64,000 nt of DNA from Ferrovibrio xuzhouensis (GTDB lineage Bacteria; Pseudomonadota; Alphaproteobacteria; Ferrovibrionales; Ferrovibrionaceae), in contig NZ_JBHRYJ010000005.1 in assembly GCF_042648965.1 (NCBI RefSeq), forward strand, positions 215,835-279,834. Direction: 5' to 3'. A program made the position numbers and the translations under genes. The notes below the pieces were generated by a model, which did not search any database, was not told the origin of the DNA, and saw only the letters and a list, made by a program, of their open reading frames with translations. Positions 8,063-17,953 of the stretch are shown here, piece after piece; the first letter of the stretch is position 1, and every line of letters starts with the position of its first letter.

Positions 8063-9682
8063 TTATTTCGCCGGCCGCTTCGACGGCGCGGCCCCGTCGC
8101 GCAGCAGCTTCCATTCGACCGAATCCATCAGCGCCGAAAACGCCGCGTCGATGATGTTGGGCGAAACCCCGACGGTGAACCAGCGGTTGCCCTGGCCGTC
8201 GGCGCTCTCGATCATCACGCGGGTGGTGGCCTCGGTGCCGCCATTGAGGATACGCACCTTGAAATCCACCAGCCGCAGGTCGTCGATATAGCCCTGGTAG
8301 CGGCCGAGGTCCTTGCGTAGCGCATGATCGAGCGCGTTGACCGGACCGTTGCCCTCGGCCACCGAAAAGACCAGCTCGCCATCGACATTCAGCTTCACCG
8401 TGGCTTCCGACATGGTGACCAGCTCGCCGCGTGCGTTGTAGCGGCGTTCGACCATGACGCGGAAGCTGCGCACCTGGAAGAAATCCGGCATCAGGCCGAG
8501 CTTGCGGCGCGCCAGCACCTCGAAGCTCGCCTCGGCGCCGTCGTAGGAATAGCCTTCCGCCTCGCGCTGCTTGACCTCGTCGAGCAGCAGGTTGAGCCGG
8601 CTGTCCTCGGGATTGAACGGGATGCCGGCCTCGGTCAGGCGGACGAGAAGATTGGAGCGTCCGGCCTGGTCGGAAATCAGGATCTGCCGCGTGTTGCCGA
8701 CGCTTTCCGGCGGCACATGCTCGTAGGTGCGCGGATCCTTCATCACCGCCGAGACATGCAGCCCGCCCTTGTGGGCGAAGGCCGAGGCGCCGACATAGGC
8801 GGCATGGCGGTTCGGCGCGCGGTTAAGCAGCTCGTCCAGCACCCGCGAGGTGGCGGTCAGCTGGGTCAGCTCCTGCTCGCTCAGCCCGACATCGACATGG
8901 TCGCGGAACCATGGCTTCAGCATCAGCGACGGGATCAGCGAGATCAGGTTGGCATTGCCGCAGCGCTCGCCCAGCCCGTTCAGCGTGCCCTGCACCTGGC
9001 GCACACCGGCCTTCACCGCGGCCAGCGTGTTGGCGACGGCATTCTCGGTGTCGTTATGAGTGTGGATGCCGAGGCGCGAGGCATCGCCGAGCTTCGCCGC
9101 CAGTTCGCCGACGATACGCTCGACCTCATGCGGCAGCGCACCGCCATTGGTGTCGCACAGCACCGCCCAGCGCGCGCCGGCATCGAGCGCGGCCTTCACG
9201 CATTGCGTGGCGTAATCGGGGTTGGCCTTGTAGCCGTCGAAGAAATGCTCGGCGTCGTACATCGCCTCGCCGAACTTCGCATGGGTCGCGGCGATGCTGT
9301 CGTATATCAACTCGACATTCTCGGCATTCGTGATCCCAAGCGCCACCTCGACCTGGAAATCCCAGCTCTTGCCCACGAGGCACGCGGCATCGGCGCTGGC
9401 ACCGAGGATCTGCGCCAGACCGGGATCGTTGGCGGCCGAACGGCCGGGACGTTTGGTCATGCCGAAGGCGACGAATTTTGCGCGCTTCAATGCCGGCTTC
9501 TCGGCAAAGAACTCGGTGTCGATGGGATTGGCACCGGGCCAGCCGCCCTCGATATAGGCGACGCCCAGCTTGTCCAGCGCCTTGGCAATAATGCGCTTGT
9601 CCTCGACGGAGAAGTCCACTCCTTGAGTCTGCGCGCCATCGCGCAGCGTCGTGTCGAAGAGATAAACGCGATCCTTGGCCAT
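8063..9682 (-). CDS. cimA: (R)-citramalate synthase
   Basis: A 539-residue enzyme of the DRE-TIM (isopropylmalate/citramalate synthase) family. It condenses pyruvate and acetyl-CoA to citramalate, the first step of the threonine-independent route to isoleucine. The catalytic DTTLRDGAQTQ is at residues 10-20 and the metal-binding HTHND at 207-211. The C-terminal LeuA dimer domain is present, and the length fits CimA rather than LeuA. The ATG at 9682 (MAKDRVYLFD) is preferred over an in-frame GTG nine bases upstream. The gene follows gltX with a gap of nine bases. Confidence 0.92.
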   Translation of the reverse strand: MAKDRVYLFDTTLRDGAQTQGVDFSVEDKRIIAKALDKLGVAYIEGGWPGANPIDTEFFAEKPALKRAKFVAFGMTKRPGRSAANDPGLAQILGASADAACLVGKSWDFQVEVALGITNAENVELIYDSIAATHAKFGEAMYDAEHFFDGYKANPDYATQCVKAALDAGARWAVLCDTNGGALPHEVERIVGELAAKLGDASRLGIHTHNDTENAVANTLAAVKAGVRQVQGTLNGLGERCGNANLISLIPSLMLKPWFRDHVDVGLSEQELTQLTATSRVLDELLNRAPNRHAAYVGASAFAHKGGLHVSAVMKDPRTYEHVPPESVGNTRQILISDQAGRSNLLVRLTEAGIPFNPEDSRLNLLLDEVKQREAEGYSYDGAEASFEVLARRKLGLMPDFFQVRSFRVMVERRYNARGELVTMSEATVKLNVDGELVFSVAEGNGPVNALDHALRKDLGRYQGYIDDLRLVDFKVRILNGGTEATTRVMIESADGQGNRWFTVGVSPNIIDAAFSALMDSVEWKLLRDGAAPSKRPAK

Positions 9683-9691
9683 GGTCTCCAC

Positions 9692-11020
9692 TCAGGTCTT
9701 TGGCTGCAGGCGAGACAGCACGCGGCTGCGGCCGATCAGCGGCAGCAGGGCCGCCATTTCGGGCCCCTTGTCGCGCCCGGTCAAGGCCAAACGCAGCGGA
9801 TGGAACAGGCCACGGCCTTTCGTGCCTGTCCTGGCAGAAATTTCCCCGGTCCAGGCCTTCCAGGTGGTGCCATCCCACGGCTCCGCCGGCAGGCAGGCGG
9901 CGGCGGCGGCCAGCAGGCCCTCGTCCTCGCGCGGACCGGCCATCTCACCGGCCACCACGGCCCACCAGTCGGCGGCATCGCCAAGCTTGACGATGTTGCC
10001 GCGGATGGCGAGCCAGAAGGCGTCCGTCGCGCCGGCCGGCAGGCGCGCAGCCACGGCATCGAATGGCGTCTCGTGCAGGATCTTCGCGTTCAGCAGGTCG
10101 AGGTCATGCGGATCGAGCCGGGCCGGCGCGCGGCTGAAGCGGCCGAGATCGAAGCCGTCGACCAGCTCGGCCACCGCCTGCCGCGGTTCAACCGGATCGG
10201 CCGAACCGAGCCGGGCCAGCAGGGCATTCAGCGCCATCGGCTCGTAGCCCTCTTCACGCAGATCGGCGAGGCTGAGCGAGCCAATGCGCTTCGACAGCCC
10301 GGCGCCCTCGGCATCAAGCAGCCAGGAGAAATGCCCGAACACCGGCGCCGCATACCCCAGCGCAGCGAAGATCTGGATCTGCGCGGCGGTGTTGGTGATG
10401 TGGTCCTCGCCGCGGATGATATGGGTGATGCCAAGATCGCCGTCATCGACCACGGAACTTAACGTATAGAGCGGGTAGCCGTCGGAGCGCACCAGCACCG
10501 GATCGCTCAGACTGCCCATGTCGATCTCGACAGGACCGTGCACCAGATCATCCCAGCCGACATGGCCGGGCTCGAGTTTGAAGCGCCAGTGCGGCCGGCG
10601 GCCCTCAGCCTCCAGTGTCGCGCGGTCGGCATCGGTCAGCTTCAGCGCGGCGCGGTCGTAGACCGGCGGCTTTTTCTGGCTGAGCTGCACCTTGCGGCGG
10701 AGTTCGAGTTCTTCGGCCGTCTCGTAGCAGGGATACAGCCGCCCGCTTTTCTTCAGGGCCTCGGCGGCATCGCTGTAGAGGTCGAGCCGTTCGGACTGGC
10801 GGGCGAAGCGATCCCAGTCGAGGCCGAGCCAGCGCAGGTCGGCCTCGATGCCGGCGGCGAATTCCGCCGTCGAGCGGCCGGTATCGGTATCATCGAGCCG
10901 CAGCAGGAAGGTGCCGCCATGCTTGCGTGCGTAAAGCCAGTTCAGCAGGGCGGCGCGCGCATTGCCGACATGCAGCCGGCCGGTCGGGCTCGGCGCGAAC
11001 CGCACGGCGACGGGACTCAT
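9692..11020 (-). CDS. gltX: Glutamyl-tRNA synthetase
   Basis: A 442-residue class I synthetase that charges tRNA with glutamate. The HIGH-type motif is HVGN at residues 17-20 within FAPSPTGRLHVGN, and the KMSKS-type loop is GLSKRIGSLSL near residue 260. The length and the SKR loop fit the short GltX type common as one of two copies in alphaproteobacteria. The second copy may be a discriminating or tRNA-Gln charging form. The start codon overlaps the nadE stop by four bases, showing translational coupling. Confidence 0.95.
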   Translation of the reverse strand: MSPVAVRFAPSPTGRLHVGNARAALLNWLYARKHGGTFLLRLDDTDTGRSTAEFAAGIEADLRWLGLDWDRFARQSERLDLYSDAAEALKKSGRLYPCYETAEELELRRKVQLSQKKPPVYDRAALKLTDADRATLEAEGRRPHWRFKLEPGHVGWDDLVHGPVEIDMGSLSDPVLVRSDGYPLYTLSSVVDDGDLGITHIIRGEDHITNTAAQIQIFAALGYAAPVFGHFSWLLDAEGAGLSKRIGSLSLADLREEGYEPMALNALLARLGSADPVEPRQAVAELVDGFDLGRFSRAPARLDPHDLDLLNAKILHETPFDAVAARLPAGATDAFWLAIRGNIVKLGDAADWWAVVAGEMAGPREDEGLLAAAAACLPAEPWDGTTWKAWTGEISARTGTKGRGLFHPLRLALTGRDKGPEMAALLPLIGRSRVLSRLQPKT

Positions 11021-12702
11021 TTTTTCTGGTCCCGGAAGGCGTTGGTGATCGGATAGCGGCGGTCGCGGCCGAAGTTGCGCGCGGTGATCTTGACGCCCGG
11101 CGGCGCCTGGCGGCGCTTGTATTCGGCGATATACAGCAGGTGCTGGACCCGGCGGACGACGTCGTCGGGCTGGCCGGCGGCGACGATGTCGCGCACCGGC
11201 ATCTCCTTCTCGATCAGCATCTCGAGGATGGCATCGAGCTGCTCGTAGGGCGGCAGGCTGTCCTGGTCGGTCTGGTTCTCGCGCAGCTCGGCGGTCGGCG
11301 GTCGCTGGATGATGCTGTCGGGGATGACGATGCCGTCGGGACCGAGCGCGCCGGCAGGCCTAGCCGTGTTGCGCCAGCGCGACAGGTCGAAGACCGTCAT
11401 CTTGTAGACATCTTTCAGCACGCTGTAGCCGCCGCACATGTCGCCATAGAGCGTGGCATAGCCGACCGACATTTCCGACTTGTTGCCGGTGGTCAGCACC
11501 ATATGGCCGAACTTGTTGCTGAGCGCCATCAGGGTGACGCCGCGCACCCGGCTCTGCAGGTTCTCTTCGGTGATGTCGGGGTCGCGGCCGTTGAAGGCCG
11601 GCGCCAGCATGCCGCCGAAGGCCTGCACCGCCGGTTCGATCGGGATGGTCTCGTAGGAGACGCCGAGCGCATCGGCGCAGGCGGCGGCATCGTCGAGGCT
11701 GAGCTGCGAAGTGTATTTCGATGGCAGCATCACGCAGCGCACGCGGTCAGGCCCCAGCGCATCGACGGCGACGGCGGCCGACAGCGCGGAATCAATGCCG
11801 CCCGACAGGCCGAGCACCACGCCGGGAAAGCGGTTGCGGTTCACATAGTCGCGCAGGCCCAGCATCATCGCTTCGTAGATCTTGGGCAGGCGATCGAGCG
11901 GTTCGGCCAGCGGGCCCGGCGCACAGTGCCAGCCGTCGTTGCCGCGCTGCCACTCGGTGACCAGCAGGTCCTCGATGAATTCCGGCTGGCGCACCGCCAT
12001 GCTGCGGTCGGCATTGAGCACGAAGCCGCCGCCGTCGAAGACCAGCTCGTCCTGGCCGCCGACATAATTCACATACATCAGCGGCAGGCCGGTCTCGACC
12101 ACGCGGGCGACGCCAAGATTGAGCCGAACGTCCCATTTGGCGACATCGAAGGGCGAGCCGTTCGGCACCAGCAGCAGCTCGGCGCCGGTCTCGGCCAGGC
12201 ATTCGGCCACATCGGGGAACCACATGTCCTCGCAGACCATCAGGCCGAGCCGTACGCCGCGGAAGGCGGTCGGGCCGGGCAGCGGACCGGCGGCGAAGAC
12301 GCGCTTCTCGTCGAACACGCCGTAATTGGGCAGCTCGTGCTTGTAGCGCAGGGCGGCGACGGCGCCGCCATCGAGCAGGGCGGCGGCATTGTACAGCTTG
12401 CCGTCGTCGACCCAGGGCGTGCCGACCACCATGCCGGGGCCGCCGTCGGTGGTCAGCGCAGCGAGCTCGCCGATGGCCACCCGGCAGGCTTCCTGCACCG
12501 AGGGGCGCAGCACCAGGTCCTCCGGCGGATAGCCGAGGATGGCGAGTTCCGGGAAGACCACGAGGTCGGCACCGGCCGCGGCGGCCCGGGCCCGGGTCGC
12601 GGCGATCAGGGCACGGTTGCCGGCAATATCGCCCATGGTCGGGTTGACCTGGGCCATGGCGATCCGGAGGCGGTCCGGCGGATTGGCGGGGGTGGCAGTC
12701 AT
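11017..12702 (-). CDS. nadE: Glutamine-dependent NAD+ synthetase
   Basis: A 561-residue two-domain enzyme that makes NAD+ from nicotinate adenine dinucleotide, ATP and glutamine. The N-terminal glutaminase (nitrilase fold) has the triad Glu52 (FPELAILGYPP), Lys121 and Cys157 (VCEDMW). The C-terminal ATP-pyrophosphatase domain has the P-loop LSGGIDSAL at 299-307 and the later TTGNKSEM motif. It opens the nadE-gltX-cimA-trmJ run. A gene for nicotinate phosphoribosyltransferase, an earlier step of NAD salvage, is 4 kb away on the same strand. Confidence 0.96.
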   Translation of the reverse strand: MTATPANPPDRLRIAMAQVNPTMGDIAGNRALIAATRARAAAAGADLVVFPELAILGYPPEDLVLRPSVQEACRVAIGELAALTTDGGPGMVVGTPWVDDGKLYNAAALLDGGAVAALRYKHELPNYGVFDEKRVFAAGPLPGPTAFRGVRLGLMVCEDMWFPDVAECLAETGAELLLVPNGSPFDVAKWDVRLNLGVARVVETGLPLMYVNYVGGQDELVFDGGGFVLNADRSMAVRQPEFIEDLLVTEWQRGNDGWHCAPGPLAEPLDRLPKIYEAMMLGLRDYVNRNRFPGVVLGLSGGIDSALSAAVAVDALGPDRVRCVMLPSKYTSQLSLDDAAACADALGVSYETIPIEPAVQAFGGMLAPAFNGRDPDITEENLQSRVRGVTLMALSNKFGHMVLTTGNKSEMSVGYATLYGDMCGGYSVLKDVYKMTVFDLSRWRNTARPAGALGPDGIVIPDSIIQRPPTAELRENQTDQDSLPPYEQLDAILEMLIEKEMPVRDIVAAGQPDDVVRRVQHLLYIAEYKRRQAPPGVKITARNFGRDRRYPITNAFRDQKK

Positions 12703-12807
12703 GATGGTCAGAGTTAACCCTACGGCAGGCTTATCTCAATAGCTGCGGCAGTTTACAGTGCCGGCCATCGTTCTAGATAGCCTTGCAAATAACAAAGGGA
12801 GGCCCCG

Positions 12808-13818
12808 ATGGCCGGGAAAAATACTCAAGTCCTGATGAAACAGCACCCCAAGGGCTGGGTCACCGAGGGTGATTTCGAGATCGTCGAGCGCGACATCCCG
12901 AAACCGGGCCCCGACCAGGTGCTGGTCCGCAACATCTACCTGTCGCTCGACCCCTACATGCGCGGCCGCATGGATGCCGTGCGCTCCTATGCCGCCCACC
13001 TCAACCCGGGCGACATGATGGGCGGCGGCACGGTCGGCCAGATCGTCGAAAGCAACGTCAAGTCGCTGCCGGTCGGCGCCTATGTCAACGGCATGCTGGG
13101 CTGGCAGGAATACGGCCTCGCCAGGGCCGGCGAACTGCGGGTGCTGGACCCCAAGATCGCGCCGATCTCGACCGCGGTCGGCGTGCTCGGCATGCCCGGC
13201 TGCACGGCGCATTACGGCCTGATGACCATCGGCCAGCCCAAGGCCGGCGAAACCGTGGTGGTCTCGGCCGCCTCGGGCGCGGTCGGCTCGGTGGTCGGCC
13301 AGGTGGCCAAGATCCAGGGCTGCCGGGTGGTCGGCATCGCCGGCGGCGCCGAGAAATGCGACTACGTGGTCAAGGAACTCGGCTTCGACGCCTGCATCGA
13401 CTACAAGGCGCCGGACATGCAGGAGAAGTTCAAGGCGGCGACGCCTGATCGCGTCGACGTCTATTTCGAGAATGTCGGCGGCGAGATCATGGAAATGGTG
13501 TTCGGCCGGCTGAACGGCTTCAGCCGCGTCGCCGTCTGCGGCCTGATCGCCCAGTACAATGGCCAGCCCTACCCGTTCACCGGCATGCGCCATGTGCTGG
13601 TCAACCGCGCCAAGGTGCAGGGCTTCATCATTTCCGAGCATATGGAATACTGGCCCGGCGCGATCATGGAGATGGCCGGCTGGATCAAGTCCGGCAAGCT
13701 GAAATACAAGGAAGACATCGCCGAGGGCCTGAAGAACGCCCCCGCCGCCTTTATCGGCCTGCTGAAGGGCAAGAACTTCGGCAAGCAGCTGGTGCGGATC
13801 GCACCGGAGACGGTGTAG
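12808..13818 (+). CDS. NADP-dependent zinc-free MDR oxidoreductase
   Basis: A 336-residue medium-chain reductase of the prostaglandin reductase/curcumin reductase branch, which reduces alpha,beta-unsaturated carbonyls with NADPH. The N-terminal QVLVRNIYLSLDPYMRGRM motif is diagnostic for this branch, and the Rossmann motif SAASGAVGSVVGQVAK is at about residues 152-167. The zinc ligands of alcohol dehydrogenases are absent. A strong GGGAGG lies upstream of the ATG. It is a single gene, divergent from nadE and convergent with the TRAP permease. Confidence 0.9.
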   Translation: MAGKNTQVLMKQHPKGWVTEGDFEIVERDIPKPGPDQVLVRNIYLSLDPYMRGRMDAVRSYAAHLNPGDMMGGGTVGQIVESNVKSLPVGAYVNGMLGWQEYGLARAGELRVLDPKIAPISTAVGVLGMPGCTAHYGLMTIGQPKAGETVVVSAASGAVGSVVGQVAKIQGCRVVGIAGGAEKCDYVVKELGFDACIDYKAPDMQEKFKAATPDRVDVYFENVGGEIMEMVFGRLNGFSRVAVCGLIAQYNGQPYPFTGMRHVLVNRAKVQGFIISEHMEYWPGAIMEMAGWIKSGKLKYKEDIAEGLKNAPAAFIGLLKGKNFGKQLVRIAPETV

Positions 13819-13827
13819 TTTTTTTCG

Positions 13828-13896
13828 TCGCTCCCGCGCAAGCAGGAGCCCCATTATCACCGTTTAATGGGATCCCCGCTTTCGCGGGGATGACGA
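13828..13896. repeat. Palindromic repeat element (copy 2) between convergent genes
   Basis: Three hairpins in a row: a short GCTCC/GGAGC hairpin near 13830-13849; CCCATTA/TAATGGG at 13850-13856 and 13865-13871; and ATCCCCGC/GCGGGGAT at 13872-13879 and 13884-13891 with loop TTTC. A T-run at 13819-13825 directly follows the oxidoreductase stop. It shares the CCCATT...AATGGG centre and layout with 6841-6904 and also lies between two converging genes. Confidence 0.75.
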
Positions 13897-13906
13897 CAAT
13901 CCCCCG

Positions 13907-15703
13907 TCAGCCGATTCCGTAGGCAAAGACCAGGGCGAGGCCGGCAGCTAAGCCGGCTGCCCGCAGCAGCCAGCGCGGGCTGACCCCGACCAGCGCCCAG
14001 GACAGCAGGGTCAGGCCGGCGCCGATCTTCAGCATCGCCAGGATGGCCAGCACCGGCGTGGTGGCCAGCGTCATCAGCGCCGGATTGGCGACGAAGCCGA
14101 GCGGGATGATGAACAGCCCGAGGCCGATGCGCATGGCCATGCCGGCGACCGGCAGCCACGGCGTGCCGGCGATGGATGCGGCGACGAACACCGTACCGCA
14201 GACCGGCGGCGTGATGGTACACAGCAGCGCATACCAGAACACGAACATATGGGCATGCAGTTCCGGCAGGCCAAGCTTGACCAGCGCCGGGCCGGCGACG
14301 GCGGCGCAGATCAGGTAGGCCGCCGTGGTCGGCAGTTCCATGCCGAGGATGGTGCAGGCCAGCGCGGTCAGCACCAGCGCCGCCCAAAGATGGCCGCCGG
14401 ACAGGTCGAGGATCAGGCCGGTGATCTTCACGCCGAGCCCGGTGGCATGGAAGACGCCGACGATCAGCCCGGCGCAGATGATGATGGCGGCGATCAGCGC
14501 GATCTGCCGCGAGGCATCGACCAGCGCGGTCATGACGCGACCCACGAACAGCCGGCCCGACAGGCGGCGCGCCTTGCCGTCCCAGATCAGCATCGCCACG
14601 GTGACGGCCGTCGCCAGCATCGCCGCATAGGCCGGCGAATAGCCCAGCACCAGCAGCATGACGATCAGTACAGCCAAGGGTGCCGCGAAAAACGGCACGG
14701 CGGCAGCGGCCATGCGCCAGCCGGGCAGCTCGTCGGCCGGCAGTGCCTTCAAGCCGAAGCGCAGCGCGAAGTAATGCACGCCGACCCAGGCGGCGAAGAA
14801 GAACAACACGGCGGGCAGGATCGAGGCCACCGCGATATCGGCATAAGGCTGGCGGATCAGCTCGGCCATGATGAAGGCGGCCGAGCCCATCACCGGCGGC
14901 ATGATCTGGCCACCGGTCGACGCCACCGCCTCGACGGCGGCGGCCAGCGGTCGCGGATAACCCATGCGGATCATGCCGGGAATGGTAATCGCGCCGACCG
15001 AGGCGACATTGGCCGAGGCCGAACCCGAAATCGTGCCGTAGAGCGCCGAGGCCAGCACCGAGACCTTGGCGGCACCGGCGCGGTAACCACCGGCGAGCTG
15101 GGTCGCCAGCGCCATGAAGCCCCGACCCGCCTCGCCCGCCGAGACCACGGCGCCGAGGATCATGAAGGGCACGATCAGGTCGATGGAGATGCCGGTGAGC
15201 TGACCCCACAGGCCGCCCTCGGCGAGCGTCAGGCTGCCGAGGAAATAGTCGACCGGCAGGGCCGGATGGCCGAGTGCGCCGGGCAGATACTGGCCGAAAA
15301 AGCCGTAGGCCAGGCAGAGCACGGCAACACCGGGCAGCACCGGCTGCACCGCGCGACGGGCCATCTCCAGGGTCACCAGGATCAGGCCGCCAGCCAGCAC
15401 AAACTGCCACAGGCTACCATCCAGCGAACCGTACTGGTCGAGGATGGCGCGGCGGTCGAGGATCAGATAGGCCGCGCCGGCCAGGCCGAAGGCGCAGCCG
15501 GCAAAACCGATCCAGCGCTCGACGCGACTGCGCGGCCGGGCGAACAGGAAAATCCACGGCAGCGCGGCGGCGAAATGCAGCGGCCGGCTGACGAGATTCG
15601 GCACCAGGCTGGTGAAGATCAGCCAGACATGGATGCCGACGGTGATCGCGGCGCAGAGAAGAAGACCCCAACCCGGCCGCGCGCCGGCATCCTGTGACTG
15701 CAT
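13907..15703 (-). CDS. TRAP transporter fused permease (DctQ-DctM fusion)
   Basis: A 598-residue inner membrane protein combining the small and large TRAP permease subunits, as is usual for TAXI-type systems. The first 170 residues contain the short four-helix part. The rest carries the DctM-type repeats, seen in segments such as ASTGGQIMPPVMGSAAFIMA and GMELPTTAAYLICA. It drives sodium- or proton-coupled uptake of an organic acid delivered by the periplasmic binding protein. That protein (15729-16706) is encoded 25 bases upstream. The substrate is unknown; the position behind aroG and pncB is discussed among the findings. Confidence 0.92.
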   Translation of the reverse strand: MQSQDAGARPGWGLLLCAAITVGIHVWLIFTSLVPNLVSRPLHFAAALPWIFLFARPRSRVERWIGFAGCAFGLAGAAYLILDRRAILDQYGSLDGSLWQFVLAGGLILVTLEMARRAVQPVLPGVAVLCLAYGFFGQYLPGALGHPALPVDYFLGSLTLAEGGLWGQLTGISIDLIVPFMILGAVVSAGEAGRGFMALATQLAGGYRAGAAKVSVLASALYGTISGSASANVASVGAITIPGMIRMGYPRPLAAAVEAVASTGGQIMPPVMGSAAFIMAELIRQPYADIAVASILPAVLFFFAAWVGVHYFALRFGLKALPADELPGWRMAAAAVPFFAAPLAVLIVMLLVLGYSPAYAAMLATAVTVAMLIWDGKARRLSGRLFVGRVMTALVDASRQIALIAAIIICAGLIVGVFHATGLGVKITGLILDLSGGHLWAALVLTALACTILGMELPTTAAYLICAAVAGPALVKLGLPELHAHMFVFWYALLCTITPPVCGTVFVAASIAGTPWLPVAGMAMRIGLGLFIIPLGFVANPALMTLATTPVLAILAMLKIGAGLTLLSWALVGVSPRWLLRAAGLAAGLALVFAYGIG

Positions 15704-15728
15704 GATACGGACTGCTTGTTCCTGCGGG

Positions 15729-16706
15729 TTACTGCATGTCGGCCGGAATCGTCACCCCGGCCTCCTTGTAATACTTCAGCGCGCCCGGATGCAGCCTGGT
15801 GTTATGCAGGGCGGAAATCAGGTCGGGCGTCACGGCGGCCCACCAGGGATTGGTCTTCGCCATTTCGTCCTTCTTGGCCCAGAAGGCCTTGACGATGGCA
15901 TAGGCGGTGGCGTCGTCCATATGGGTGGTGGCATAGGCGCCGACCGGCACGCCGACGGTGGGCACATCGACATCGACGCCCTTGTAGGTGCCTTTGGCGA
16001 TGGTGATCGGGCTCGACGACGGGTCGTTCTTCACCACGATCTCGGTCTGCGCCGGCGTCAGCGGCAGGATGCGGATCGCCGTGGTGGTGGCCAGTTCCTG
16101 CAGCTGCGGGGTCGGATGCGACGAGCAGGTGGCGTAGCCGACCACCTTGCGGTTCTTCAGGGCGTTGTCGGCCGAGGCGAGCTCGACATCGACGAAGTTC
16201 ACCTTGTCCTCAAGGCCGAGCAGCTTGAAGATCGTCCGCGTGCGGCCGTCGCAGAAGGTGCCATGGCCGCCAGAGATGAAATCCTTGCCGGCCAGATCGG
16301 ACAGCTGCTTCACGCCGCTGTCCTCGCGCACCACGAAATGCACGGTCACATAAGGCATCACAAACAGGGTGCGGATCCCGTCATAACCCGTCTCGCCCTC
16401 GAAGGGCTTCCGGCCCTCGCGGGCGGCGGCCAGCAGGCTCGGCGGCGTGGTGAAGACGAAGTTGCCCGGCCGCTTGCCGGCTTCCTTCACGTTCTGCACC
16501 GAACCCTGGCTTTCCTCGACGGTGGCCTGGATCTGGCCCTTGGTCTCGGCGCGCAGCACCTCGCCCAGCTGCACCATCATCACGTAGTAGGACGACGAGG
16601 CGGTGGCGGATTTCAGCGTCACCCGGGTCTGGGCGGCGGCAGGGCCGGCGGCAGCCAGACCGAAAACGGCAACGGCGAGCGCAAAACGCGCGAACAGGCA
16701 GCGCAT
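15729..16706 (-). CDS. TAXI family TRAP transporter solute-binding protein
   Basis: A 325-residue periplasmic binding protein. A Sec signal peptide is visible over residues 1-25 (basic start, hydrophobic core, cleavage after AAA before QTRV). The mature part has the TAXI-family pattern: TASSSYYVMMVQLGEVL near the start and DISGGHGTFCDG-like spacing in the middle. It captures a small organic acid, with glutamate or dicarboxylates known for relatives, and hands it to the fused permease downstream. It lies 56 bases after pncB on the same strand. Confidence 0.9.
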   Translation of the reverse strand: MRCLFARFALAVAVFGLAAAGPAAAQTRVTLKSATASSSYYVMMVQLGEVLRAETKGQIQATVEESQGSVQNVKEAGKRPGNFVFTTPPSLLAAAREGRKPFEGETGYDGIRTLFVMPYVTVHFVVREDSGVKQLSDLAGKDFISGGHGTFCDGRTRTIFKLLGLEDKVNFVDVELASADNALKNRKVVGYATCSSHPTPQLQELATTTAIRILPLTPAQTEIVVKNDPSSSPITIAKGTYKGVDVDVPTVGVPVGAYATTHMDDATAYAIVKAFWAKKDEMAKTNPWWAAVTPDLISALHNTRLHPGALKYYKEAGVTIPADMQ

Positions 16707-16762
16707 GGGTTTTCCTCCCCCAACAGATTATTTGTCAGCGGACGACTTTTGGCCCAGGCAGC

Positions 16763-17953
16763 CTATTTCTGCAACAGGAATTCGCGGCCGACCTTGACGC
16801 TGGGCTGGCCGTCATAGGCGACGATATCGGCCGTGGCATAGGTCTCGGTCCAGTGGTCCGGCAGGTAGGAGCCGGTGCCGACAATGTCGATCGGCGCCTG
16901 CACGCTGGCCATCACCTTGCACTTGGCGGCATTGAAGCCCGAGGAGGCGACGATCTTGACGTTGAAAAAGCCGGCCCGGTCGAGCGTGGTGCGCATGTGG
17001 AACAGCGCCGCCGCCGAAACGCCGGTGCCGACCAGCCAGCGCAGCTCGGCCTCGGTGCGGTACTGGCGGATCGCATTCGGCACATGGCGTTCCAGCACGG
17101 CATAGGAAGCCTGCGGGTCCAGCCCCTCGACATAGCGGCCGCCGTGGGTGTCGAGCCGCACGGCCAGCCGGCCGTCCTGGGCGGCATCGGGGAAACGGTT
17201 GCAGACGGCAAGCGCGTCGGTGACTTCCTGGCCGTAATAGTCGACCAGCACGGTCATCTGTTCGCCCGGAAAGGTCTCGGCATAGAGTTCGGCCGCCTTC
17301 AGCGTCGAGCCGGCATAGCCGATCAGGGCATGCGGCATGGTGCCGAAGCCCTTGTCGTTGCCGAAGTAATGCGCGGTGGCGTCGGTGGCATTGCCGATGA
17401 AGCCGGCGGCGCCGACATCGCGCCGGGCGGCACGGCCGCCGACCGAGGCGGCATAGGCCATCATGTCGGCCATCTCGGCGCCGGCGCAGTGCCGCGCATC
17501 CATGGCGAGGAAGCGCGCGTTCGGCAGGTCGCAGCACATCGAGTAGGCGTTATAAGCGGCGACGCAGGCCGGCCCGAGCTTCTGCAGGTACAGCGTCTCG
17601 AGATCGACCAGCTGCGACATCGGGCCGGTCAGATACAGCAGCGGCTCGCCGGCGCCGACCCAGGTGCCCTCCTCGTGGCAGAGGTCGATCTGGAACTTCA
17701 CGCCGCGCGCGGCGGCCATTTTCTCCAGCCACTCGACCACCAGACGCGGGCAGAAGATCACCGGGCGGCGCATGAACACCGCGTAGGTGACCTGCTTGTC
17801 GCCCATGCGTTCGACGATCGCCTTGGTCTTCCTGAAATAGGCGTCGGTATTGGCGGCGACCTGACGTTCCAGCTCGGCCGCCTGGGCCGGCGGCACGAGC
17901 TGGGTCACGTCGGCCGGAGTTACGCCGGCGGTATTGTCAGGCTTGTGCGGCAT
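16763..17953 (-). CDS. pncB: Nicotinate phosphoribosyltransferase
   Basis: A 396-residue enzyme of the NAPRTase family that converts nicotinate and PRPP to nicotinate mononucleotide, the entry of the Preiss-Handler salvage route. Family segments include FCPRLVVEWLEKM, the middle MDARHCAGAEMADMMAYAAS and a PRPP-binding style region near DTHGGRYVEGLDP. The length fits the family. The proposed ATG overlaps the 3' end of the DAHP synthase gene by 17 bases, so the two are probably one transcript. A TRAP transporter follows after 56 bases. Confidence 0.85.
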   Translation of the reverse strand: MPHKPDNTAGVTPADVTQLVPPAQAAELERQVAANTDAYFRKTKAIVERMGDKQVTYAVFMRRPVIFCPRLVVEWLEKMAAARGVKFQIDLCHEEGTWVGAGEPLLYLTGPMSQLVDLETLYLQKLGPACVAAYNAYSMCCDLPNARFLAMDARHCAGAEMADMMAYAASVGGRAARRDVGAAGFIGNATDATAHYFGNDKGFGTMPHALIGYAGSTLKAAELYAETFPGEQMTVLVDYYGQEVTDALAVCNRFPDAAQDGRLAVRLDTHGGRYVEGLDPQASYAVLERHVPNAIRQYRTEAELRWLVGTGVSAAALFHMRTTLDRAGFFNVKIVASSGFNAAKCKVMASVQAPIDIVGTGSYLPDHWTETYATADIVAYDGQPSVKVGREFLLQK

